Source: Mariannaea sp. PMI_226 (lineage: Eukaryota > Ascomycota > Sordariomycetes > Hypocreales > Nectriaceae). Taken from it: 64,000 bases of DNA. The stretch is from contig JANFOG010000003.1 in the NCBI GenBank assembly GCA_024336345.1, forward strand, positions 2,548,501 to 2,612,500, in the 5' to 3' direction. Position numbers and translations under genes: made by a program. Shown here one piece after another: positions 55,158 through 64,000 of the stretch (position 1 is its first letter; each line of letters starts with the position of its first letter). The notes under the pieces are model-generated. The model was not told the origin of the DNA and did not search any database. It saw nothing but the letters and a program-made list of their open reading frames with translations.

Positions 55158-57842
55158 GATGAATATTGTAGGCGGCGGGAGTTTGGTTTGTGTATGAAGC
55201 CTTGGTTCTCTGTCTAAGAGCTTTTGCTGGGGCTGTTTTGATGACACAAGAAGTTTCAGAAGCAAAGGGGAAACAGATAAGACTGTCTTCTAGGATCAAT
55301 TGAATGGTCTAGATGCTTCAAACACCCCTCTCTCATGAGGCGAGCTCTCAGAGTCTTATACCTTGAGAGCCCTTGAGAAGCCGGTGTTCGGAAATATGAG
55401 TCCCCCACCATCCCGGTGGAGGCGGAGCTGACCAGCTTGCCTCGGGGCTTTGGCAGGGAACGCAAGGGGAAGTTCCCATAGTGACAAGATCGTATGGATA
55501 CGACATGGGTTCGGGAATAGTTCCAGCCAATGGATCAAAGAAGAAGAATTTGCGAGACGAAGCGTTTGTTGAGATTGGCAATTCATGAACCCGCAGTCCG
55601 CAGTAGTGTAGGCGTTCGGCCCTTGTCTGTGTGTGGGGATGTTAGTATGGTAGCGGCCCGGAGGACAAGGCGGTCTCTTTTCCGGGCAAGTACCGCCGAT
55701 TGAGAATATCCCATTTAGGCAACCAATGGACGCTACGGTGGTTTTTGCCCAATTTGGGGCAACTCAATATTCCTTTCGGCATGCATTTCCAGAGGTACGT
55801 ACATGAAGTTGAGTGCCCGGTAAGTGGAGGGTGGGAATTGTCTCACACGCGCACCACACACACACGCAGTACTGAACTTTTTTTTCAGATTTGAGATGGC
55901 AAGACTAAAAATGATTTCCCTATCATTTCGCACGTCTTCTACTCTCTTCCTCTTCATGTTTCCCCCGGCGAGCTCAAGTATGTATCTCATGACATTGAGC
56001 TCGGAATCAGCATGTGTTAGCTACCTATATATACTAGGACATAGTGACACTAGACAAGTCCATTCGCATTTCGAGTGCGAAATGCACTAGGAGCCCTTTA
56101 AGTAGATCAAATCAATCTAACACACGTGGGAAGAGTAAAATGAGAAGACTTGTCTCTCTCACGGAACGAATTGCGTGTATTCATTGTACCTTCATCTGGG
56201 CTCATGGGGACCAGCCAACGAGGCTCCATTCTTACCTTTGCCGAAGGAACATCTCAATTTCAGGAAAAAAATCCGCTATAGTATCATCAAAGAAATGTTA
56301 GGCGGACTCGACATGCGTAACCCCCCCCCCTTTGTTTCAACTAGTAATGCGACGGAACAGTTTGATGGCTGCAATGAGTCCTCGGGACAAAGCACAAGCT
56401 CGATCTTCTAGCCTCTACGCAGTACTTCGTCCACTGAGGATGCGTTAGCAAGTACGCTAATCGGCTTGCTCCCCTAATTCAAATCGGCTTGCTGAGGCAA
56501 TCTCCCGTGGGTTAGGTAGATAAGTAGTCAATGAAGTTGGCGCTTCAACTACGAGGTACCAAATGGTGTTCATACAAAAAGGCAAGGGGGAAAAATCCCC
56601 AAATAAAGACAGTCAGGAAATATTGTCCGATGCGAGACTTGCCTCTTTCAATTTCTTCAGGCAATTCCAACCCCGCACTTATTAGACTCAACACCGCTGG
56701 GGCCGCCTTTGGGCAGAGGCGAAGTTCTTCCCCTTAGGCCAATAAAGGCAGCAGAAATAGCGGGCTCAAGCCATATTTCGCCTGTTTACCTCCTACGCAT
56801 TGACCAAAACTACGGGGTTTTTCGCATTGCCTGCAGCTCAGAATTTGGGGTAGCGTGATCCATGGCTGCCAGACAAATAGACCAGTTCTCCCCCCACAGA
56901 ATATCATCAACGCTCTGACCTTGCACTAATCCAAGTCTCGAGGTTCTCCATCTATATAGATCAGGTACATCACAACAGATTTGGTTGGTTGAACATCAAC
57001 GGCTCTAATGTCAAGACTTGAGAAGGACATGTTTGGATTTTCTGAAACTGTTGACGAAATTACAAATAGTCGGTCCAAAAGTTACACCCTTCCGATGCCC
57101 TCTTTTCTGTTCCTGATCCATTCCCGAACTACAACAGCACAGCTAATGGTGCGGATGATGACTTACATGCGAATGTCTCATCATTAGGCAAGGCATTTTT
57201 ACCTTGAAAAGCTAATATTGTAAGATATATATAATTCATTCGAAGCTTATGGTTGAGATTCTGAGCCTCAATGAGATTGGCTTAGTTGCACCAACCTTGT
57301 AAAGGTCAATATCGATACGATATTGAGATTTCGTATGAACACAGAGCCAACCAGCTGATATCTATCTCTTTAGCGCCCCATAAATCTCAAGTCCAACTAC
57401 TATTGTTAGAACTGTAAGATAAAATCCCGCGTAAACAAGCGCACATACCCCAGGATTATTATTTGTGTAGATGCGATGTCTTCCCTCCATCGCATATTAC
57501 AATGTAGGCAGATAGACATTGTCCCCCAACCTTACATGAACGCTACTACGTGCGGGGTGCGGGAGTGCGGGGAGGTGCACCTGCCTAAACAAAGTCAAAA
57601 AGGCAATCCCCCTCTTGTATCCCTTTCTTCCCTATTCTGCACCGTTTCGCCTCCCTCCTCCTCCTCTCCCCCCCCCCCATCATCACCATTCCAAGTGTTC
57701 ATGTTTCTGGAAGGGCCCGGCGTCAAGATACAGCTTTGGAGTATTCATGATTACCAGGTCTTGTGCACATCCTCTGTGGCGCCCTCGAAGAACCGTCTCT
57801 ATCTCAGGCCTTGTGACCTGTGGCGGTACTGTGCTGCAGTAA
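55158..57842. other. divergent intergenic region
   Basis: A 2.7-kb space with no supportable gene. A CA repeat at 55857-55866 and C-runs near 56321-56330 and 57669-57677 stand out. A frame at 57476-57850 is Pro/Ser-rich leader DNA and is not called. Confidence 0.5.
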
Positions 57843-60356
57843 ATGTATGATATGACGTCGTCCTCTCAAAATATGCAGACAACAACGACTTCAACAATCA
57901 AGCCAGTCAATCCCTGTAAGGTCAGTTGCTCCACACTCATCCAGTGTCTCTTGGTTGGCCCCCAGTTGTATTAATAGACTAATTCTATCTTATGTCTTAC
58001 CTCGTCTTAGGCCTGTAAGCAGAGGTTAGTAGTCCCTTGGCTGTCTTGACAACTGCCCGTGGGATATCGTCATGGAGATGTTTGGTTCTAACTCATACAT
58101 GCGTTCTATCTTTCTTTTAGACATGTAAAATGTAAGATGCCCGTTGTTTCTTTTTCTTGAGCAAGATCCGAAGCAGATGGATTCCTTTGATACCAATACT
58201 TTTTCTTGAACTAGCTCACTCACTGACTCCTAAATAACATAGGTGATTCTGACCGTCCCTGTGCAAACTGCCGGAAGAGTGACTTAGAATGTGTTCGCGC
58301 ATATACCGTGCGTTTTCGGCACAGCCTTAACCCGAGGTCTGTCAACCCCCTGCTCTCAGCGTATGTATTTGTCTCAAGGATTACAGCATCCGCTCGGGTA
58401 GAGCTTTGGAGCCTGCCAAACGATCCGATTACCAATTTTCTCATGATCAGCCCTGGGTCAGAACAAATCGGAGTTTGAACTTTGTTGATGAGACACCTGA
58501 TGTTATTAATACCCACGATTCCGGAACTGGCAACAGCAATTTTGACCCAATTAATACCGGCAACCCCCCTCTCGACATTGAAGCTGATGACCAAGACTCA
58601 TCACCCCCACAACAGCCGTCTCCCTCTCCCACTCCCACTCCTCCACTTGAAAAGCCTATATCCGAGCCTGGGAAGGTAGATCTAGAGACCACTTCTCGAC
58701 TGCCTCTGGAAAATGATCGGCCTTACAAGAAACGTGCGCTCAGCCATACTACATTCACATCTTGGGACATACCTCGATCCGATCCTAACCATGGTCGAAC
58801 TTCAAGTCACGGTTCCCAGGGTCTTCATGAAGGATACACATTCCACCTTCTCTCTAACTCATCTACTATTGGGAACCATCAGCTCTTCAACCTTTCGAGC
58901 AATCCCAGCACCCCTGAACTAGGCAATCTTCGCCCTACTGCACCATCGCCCCTCGGAGATTCCGTAGCCGAAGCGATATCTGGGATATACCTCGAGTCCC
59001 CCCGGTGGCCACTAGAGGATCCGATGGAAGCCATGCTTTTCCAAACTTACGTTAAAACATTGGCTCCCCTTTTTGACTTGTGTGATAGCGACCGACATTT
59101 TGCCACTGTTGTGCCGCGTCGAGCGGTCCAGTGCCCGCCACTTATGAACGCAGTTCTTGCTGCCTCTGCTAAGCGGTTGAGTAGGATTAGCAACTTCGAC
59201 CCTTTGGTGGGCGATAAATACCATCAAAACTGTCTCGATGCTCTTATTCCTGCATTATCGAGTACTGCGGCAGTCATGGATGAGAACTTGTTGACTGCCA
59301 TTGTTATCCTACGATTTATGGAGGAATTGGATGTTCCAAGCATGTCTGCAGAACCTACATCGGAGTCTCACCTCGTGGGCACACGAGTCTTTATTTCAGC
59401 ACAGGAGAAGCTGCCCGACTTTACCAGTCTCCGACGTGCAGCATTCTGGGTTGCTCTTCGTCAAGAGATTCACATGTCTTTCATACAGACTCGACCTGTC
59501 CATCCCAACTTTGATCTCGAAACCATATCACGACTGGTTGTTCCCGACGATAACGGCTGCAGTTTTGCCAACTTGACCATCCTGCACTGTGCTGCATGTG
59601 TACGATACTGTTACGGCGCTAATGAGCAGAGTATTGCAACTTGGGAAAGTTTGCGAGCCGCGCAAGAGCTCTGGTTGGCTGAGAGGCCCTGGATTTTTCA
59701 CCCGATGTACATCAATGAGGATAATGGCATCTTCCCTGAAGTCATCTACCTCAATGATGCAGTAGTTACTGGGGTGTTGCATTACTATCTTGTTCAGATT
59801 CTTCTAGCTGCCCATAATCCTAAAATTCCGAGGCTAGGTCCTGGTCAGGCCAAAGCCTTCCGAGAAATGAATGAAGAAATAAAGAAGAATGTTCGTATGG
59901 TCTGCGGAATCGCGGAGGTAATACCACTGACTATACTTCCGAACTCACTTCTGCTGACACATCTTTAGTCTAACGCACGCACAGTTGCATGTTATGCGTA
60001 TGTTTTCCTAGTGGTGTAGCATCTGCATGTCTCTAACCTTCCTTCTCATAGATACGTCTGCCTAGCGATCACCATGGCTGGTGATAGATTTACAGCGCCC
60101 GAGGAACAGGAAGCAATTTTAGACATTCTCCTTAGAGCAGACACACAGTACGCTTGGCCTACTGGCTCTACGTAAGTTTTATACCTCTTCAACGTCCCAC
60201 CATATCGTTCTTTTTTATTCACTTTTATGTAGCCGCCAGTATTTGAAAGAAGCATGGGGTTGGGAAGAATCGCCTCCCAACCTTCCCATGTCAATAGCTG
60301 GGATGCTTAACACAAGTACACGACCAGTAGATAGTATCTCCCCTGAAACTAAATAA
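57843..60356 (+). CDS. Zn2Cys6 fungal transcription factor with micro-exons in the zinc cluster
   Basis: Exons 57843-57920, 58011-58024, 58121-58131, 58243-58360, 58387-59917, 59969-59997, 60052-60171 and 60233-60356 join to 674 residues (the start may also be the in-frame ATG at 57852). Splicing restores a full binuclear zinc cluster, CKACKQRHVKC-DSDRP-CANC-RKSDLEC, which is split over four exons, two of them only 14 and 11 nt. The middle has an acidic Ser/Pro-rich linker, then a fungal transcription-factor homology region (MEAMLFQTYVKTLAPLFDLC, VLAASAKRLSRISN, LDALIPALSS, VGTRVFISAQ). The target pathway is unknown; the neighbouring dehydrogenase gene is a candidate. Confidence 0.85.
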
Positions 60357-62027
60357 TAAGTTAAATTGCTATCATTATGAGATTTCACCAGAATACCGTG
60401 AAATGATGACGAGGACGAAAGTGTGATAAAGTAGACACAAGGGGTGGGAGTTCACACCAAACGACAGCTTCTGGCAGAATCGATAATGCCAAGTCTAATC
60501 GGACAATCTCTACGATTGAGATCCCTCGCGTGCAGCAAAATTTTGGTATAATGCCACAGTATCTTTGATGCATAGGATCGACAAAGTTATTTATATAGCT
60601 TGTGTGTATTCTTCAAAGCACCATGCTGATTCCAGAATGACAAGGGCTAACCTACTTTGCGCAAAAAAAAAAAAAAAAATGAGCCAGATCCTCAAAGTAT
60701 GATGTTCTAGCTTGCAAACCATATACAAAGCAGAAAGAATCTGGAGCACGTTTTAGGTTATTGGCATAATTTGCTTTTAGATGGTAAATTTTTAAAACCA
60801 AGTGTGTGGGTTAAGCATCAAGATGAAGAGAAAAAGAAGAAGAAACGAGAGAGCACATATCGAACGCTGCCTTTGGGATGCTTTGCTTCGCCAGTATCCT
60901 TTACTAGAACACCGGCCGCTGTAGCCTGGAATACACCAGGCTGATCTGGAAAATATTTTGATGTAACTCTCACTCCAGGTTGCAAGGTAGGATATTTGGT
61001 TTGATCGGGGTTTCCATGAGTAGGACCAGGCTGATGTCGAGATTGAGGCAAGCGAGGTCTGGCCATTTCATCATCGTATAGATACCGGCATGGATACGAG
61101 CTGCTTTATATGGCAGTTTATCTATGTCAGTATCACGATGCTCCTCTAAGAAGTTTGCCTTCTATACTGATGTATGATGCAATTCTGGCACGACGTGCCG
61201 AAAGTGGTTGGTCTCTTTGGTCTCTTTCGTCTATTGGTTAGGTGGTCGCAACAAACCACTCATCTCAACCACCACACTTGCTGGCCTACAGCAAGACTTA
61301 TACCAATTTTTGCTGCCTAGGCTAGGTACAGCATATAATAAATTTGAAGTTTGGTATGGAGTTGAACCTATGGCACTGGGCATTGAGAAGGAAAATGAAT
61401 ATTGCTTCAAACGGATTAAGGAGCTTGTTGAATGTTTAGATGGCAAGTGGGAGGGTCAAAATGATGGACGGGCTAAGGGTTGTGTAAGTCTAGAAGTAGT
61501 ATAGAGGGTGGCACGGCTCTGAATGATAAGAGGCGAGCTGCCCCAATACATAACCTATGTGATGGAGACATGCAGAATAAAGAATCTAAATCTCTATATT
61601 GTGTCCGTCCATGTCACCAGCGATATGACTACTTCATCGAGGACCAGGCAACCCAACTGGAATCGGATCACATTCGCGACCAGCTTGGATGGCATCTCGG
61701 ATATATAGAGATAAGAGGAAGACCCCTTTCCCCTCATACCAACCCAACATTAGCCGTGTTCGGGAAGATTGGCTTTACACGTCGATGTTTCCAGCTTGAT
61801 TGAAGGCCCACGGCTTTCAGTCTGGTCGCGTGAACCTCATCAGATATGTGATCTGGAAATCACCAAAGTATGCTCGAGTGCTGCAGAAGGCACTGGAACA
61901 AGGGAACAAGGGAAAAGACTACTTGTTTATGTCAACAACCCTCTGAGTTCAATGCAAGTATCGAACCCGATCACCCTGGTCATGTCGAAGAAGCATGGAA
62001 GAATATTGAACAGAAAAAAAAAGAAAC
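60357..62027. other. region of gene fragments and low-complexity DNA
   Basis: No intact gene. Besides the fragment at 60818-61066, frames at 61208-61504 and 61480-62010 are short, overlap and resemble nothing known. A-runs occur at 60664-60679 and near 62012-62022. Confidence 0.4.
60818..61066 (-). pseudogene. truncated fragment of a fungal hypothetical-protein family
   Basis: An 82-residue frame. Its middle, KYPTLQPGVRVTSKYFP to FQATAAGVLVKDTGEA, resembles the N-terminal part of larger fungal proteins with a YPTLxPGVxVxS...TxxGVLV pattern (from memory, not searched). After GEA it turns to unrelated low-complexity sequence ending in a Phe/Ser run, so it is probably a 3'-truncated copy. Confidence 0.45.
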
Positions 62028-62034
62028 AAAAAAA
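62028..62034 (-). terminator. RNA polymerase III T-run terminator
   Basis: Seven consecutive T on the minus strand, beginning 9 nt past the 3' end of the tRNA-Phe gene, with a longer T-rich tract behind it. This is a standard Pol III stop. Confidence 0.6.
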
Positions 62035-62043
62035 TATGTTGTA

Positions 62044-62173
62044 TGCGGTTTATGTGGATCGAACACATGACCTTCAGATCTTCAGTCTGACGCTCTCTGT
62101 CAGTGAAGGTTAGTTTTTTGGTTCAACTGAGGGATTTTGTATTTGCAACATACCCCAACTGAGCTAAACCCGC
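62044..62173 (-). tRNA. tRNA-Phe (anticodon GAA) with a 57-nt spliceosomal-intron-like insert in the D-loop
   Basis: Read on the minus strand, 62173-62154 and 62096-62044 join to exactly 73 nt. They form a full tRNA: D-stem GCTC/GAGC, anticodon stem TCAGA/TCTGA with loop CTGAAGA (anticodon GAA, Phe), T-stem ATGTG/CACAT with TTCGATC loop, and an acceptor stem with one mismatch (G5/A68). Box A (TAGCTCAGTTGG) and box B (GTTCGATCC) are intact. Between tRNA positions 20 and 21 lies a 57-nt insert (62153-62097) that begins GTATGT, has CTAAC 16 nt before its end, and ends CAG. Normal nuclear tRNA introns sit at 37/38 and lack these signals. It may be a spliced gene or a pseudogene. Confidence 0.75.
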
Positions 62174-63349
62174 GCTGGTTGAAGGATGTGGCGAATAGAA
62201 CAGCTCTAGTACCAAGATTGGGAATGCCCGTAAGATGGCCCGGAAAGAGTTGTTTGAAACTCATAGGATGACTACGATATCATAGCAAGTTTTGAATTCA
62301 AGACGTGGCACCATATGGATATTGTACCAGAAGACTCTATGGTTCTCAATGAATCGAATTGACTTTGGGGCATGGTGCTATTCACTGCCGGCGTGCGCGG
62401 GCAGTATAAGGCTGAGGCTAGTTGACGAGGTTCCTAACCTATACCACAACTACAACACTTTGGTTGAAATACCTTAAAATCCAGGTGATATATGAACAGT
62501 AGTATTGGATATGATATAGACAGCACTGGCAATAGCAATTACCTCGGTGTCGTCTAGTTTAAGGCTCTAGAGAATCTTAGAGAGAGCCATGCAAGTACCC
62601 GTTCAAAGACGGTGGCGACAGTGTTCTAGAGATCATACCATTGTATTTCTGTCTAATTGAGTACGGTTAATAGCCTTATTGTTACCAGATCTGCCCGCCC
62701 AAAAAAAAACTTAAAAACTTGTAAGAGCACAGGGTAGTCTTATCGTGTATTGGTCCTGAATCGGACTGTTCGTCCAACTGGCATGGTCGGTATGATGAGC
62801 CTTTCTCGGCGTCTGGTCTCCTTTTGCCGATAAGCTAGCAATTTGATTGCCTAATTTGGTAAATATTTGGGCCGCCGCTCCACCCCCTCGCCTCCCATCC
62901 CTCCTCAGTAGCCTTGTCCACTACGCCCATTACGCCCACGAGTCAACTTACTAGGTGTACATAATTAGTACGCGATCCCATCCCATATGGTGGCGGGGTG
63001 AGCCTTTTGTAACCGGGGCTTGCTCAATTTCCTGGGGAAAGCCTTGTGAGCAAACGATAGTGGTCCCATCCCAGTTTCATGGAGATAGTTGCAATTGCAA
63101 CTCTCACTTCTCTCAATGACTCTATGAAACGATACTGTCTTGCAATTCCCCTTTGATAGCCTCAAGCAACATCTTTTGTTGCATTGCTCCATTTTGCCCT
63201 CTCCAACTCACACTACCCCAACCGCCATTCAAATCCACAATTTCAGCTTATGCGAGGTTTGTGAGATTACAACATCAGCTCGACCAAAAGGCGTCACACC
63301 AATTTGTTTTCAGTGCTTTTTTTCTTCTTTTCTTTTTCGGCCACCGCTA
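62174..63349. other. intergenic region and leader of the next regulator gene
   Basis: No gene is seen between the tRNA and the Zn2Cys6 gene. The last 200 bases are pyrimidine-rich, as for a fungal 5' leader. An A-run lies at 62701-62709. Confidence 0.5.
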
Positions 63350-64000
63350 ATGGAAGAGAATAAATATCCAAAACGCAAGCAACGGACCGCTTGTGATATC
63401 TGCAGAAGGCGGAAAGTCCGATGCGATGTCGCCTTTCAGTCCAGCGGGACGTGCTCCGCCTGTCGTCGTAGCGGGACAGAATGCCGGTATGAGGAGCTCA
63501 CCTCACCTCACCTCTCACTTCACCTCACCTCACCCTGAAGAGTGCATTCATGAATGAGCCTAGAGCTGACTTGATTTTATATCGATAAACTAGATCCACA
63601 ACAAAATGGTCTACAACAAGGCGGTCTCTAGCAGAGACACCAAGAACTCCTGGGCCCAGCATGCCAACTCACCACCGACCGGCCCCGTCTCTGGATGAGA
63701 ACATGTCAGGGCCACGGACTCCTCCAGCTGCGGAGCAGGCATCACCCCGGAATGGTGACGACGCTTCAGACAGCACCGAGCAGGAGAAGCTGGCGCGGAT
63801 CGGCCTGGCTCTCTTCCTCAAACATGGAATCGCAGACGACACCTGGGCAGTGTTCGACTCCATAGACAGACTTCGCATCGCCTACGTTGGGACTACTGCT
63901 TCCAATATCAGTCATCTGGTGGACCTTCACCGATCGTCTAGGCCTGCAGCGGCCCTTGGCGCCCTACCACCACCGACCTCAACAGCATCTGACACAGATC
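63350..64000 (+). CDS. Zn2Cys6 transcription factor, 5' part (continues past window)
   Basis: Exons 63350-63486 and 63594-64000 (open at the right edge) give about 181 residues. The zinc cluster is complete in exon 1: CDICRRRKVRC, nine residues, then CSACRRSGTEC. Exon 2 continues in frame (RSTTKWSTTRRSLAETPRTP) into a Ser/Pro-rich linker and a segment RIGLALFLKHGIADDTWAVF that looks folded. The intron contains a CACCT repeat (63498-63535). This is a DNA-binding regulator; its target cannot be told. Confidence 0.85.
63498..63535. repeat. CACCT pentamer microsatellite inside an intron
   Basis: Six to seven imperfect tandem CACCT/CACTT units directly after the 5' splice site of the Zn2Cys6 gene's first intron. 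Confidence 0.75.

Noticed and set aside
61480..62113. Frames between 61.5 and 62.1 kb as a possible gene
   Set aside because: Several short frames with stops between them and no splice model; the last overlaps the tRNA. No family resemblance could be named.

Overview
The window is nuclear DNA of a filamentous ascomycete (Pezizomycotina; a Eurotiomycete is likely but not proven). The evidence is short introns of about 50-110 nt with GTATGT/GTAAGT donors and CTAAC/CTGAC branch points, long intergenic spaces, Zn2Cys6 and Ndt80-type regulators, and family members typical of moulds. Exon models below were built by hand from reading frames and splice signals.

Left half (1-33.3 kb): dense, intact, ordinary core genes. 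It opens with a GlcNAc catabolic cluster: the last exon of GlcNAc-6-phosphate deacetylase, an Ndt80-like regulator (RON1 type), glucosamine-6-phosphate deaminase and a GlcNAc-kinase-type hexokinase. Together these would phosphorylate GlcNAc, deacetylate GlcNAc-6-P and deaminate GlcN-6-P to fructose-6-P under one regulator. Then come a multi-BRCT genome-stability protein (Rtt107/Brc1 type), ESCRT-II Vps25, assimilatory nitrite reductase with GATA and NirA-type sites upstream, the sterol/hypoxia regulator SrbA (SREBP), a one-pass membrane protein, an Srs2-type UvrD helicase and a small mitochondrial-looking protein.

Right half (33.3-64 kb): accessory in character. Genes are sparser and family members recur as wrecks: a GMC oxidoreductase, a rhodopsin-domain 7TM protein whose one splice donor reads GAAAGT, an 11-finger C2H2 protein, an acidic protein and a UPF1-like helicase that each carry one in-frame TAG, an unknown protein with two decayed relatives in the window, a Gfo/Idh/MocA dehydrogenase, and two Zn2Cys6 regulators, one with micro-exons and one cut by the window edge. 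Relics of the GMC and 7TM genes sit at 42.3-42.9 kb in the same order as the intact pair. A perfect 29-bp inverted repeat flanks the helicase region.

The most unusual object is at 62044-62173 (minus): a tRNA-Phe(GAA) gene of exactly 73 nt once a 57-nt insert in the D-loop is removed. The insert has the GTATGT...CTAAC...CAG form of a spliceosomal intron and is not at the normal tRNA intron position. Box A, box B and a T-run terminator are present.
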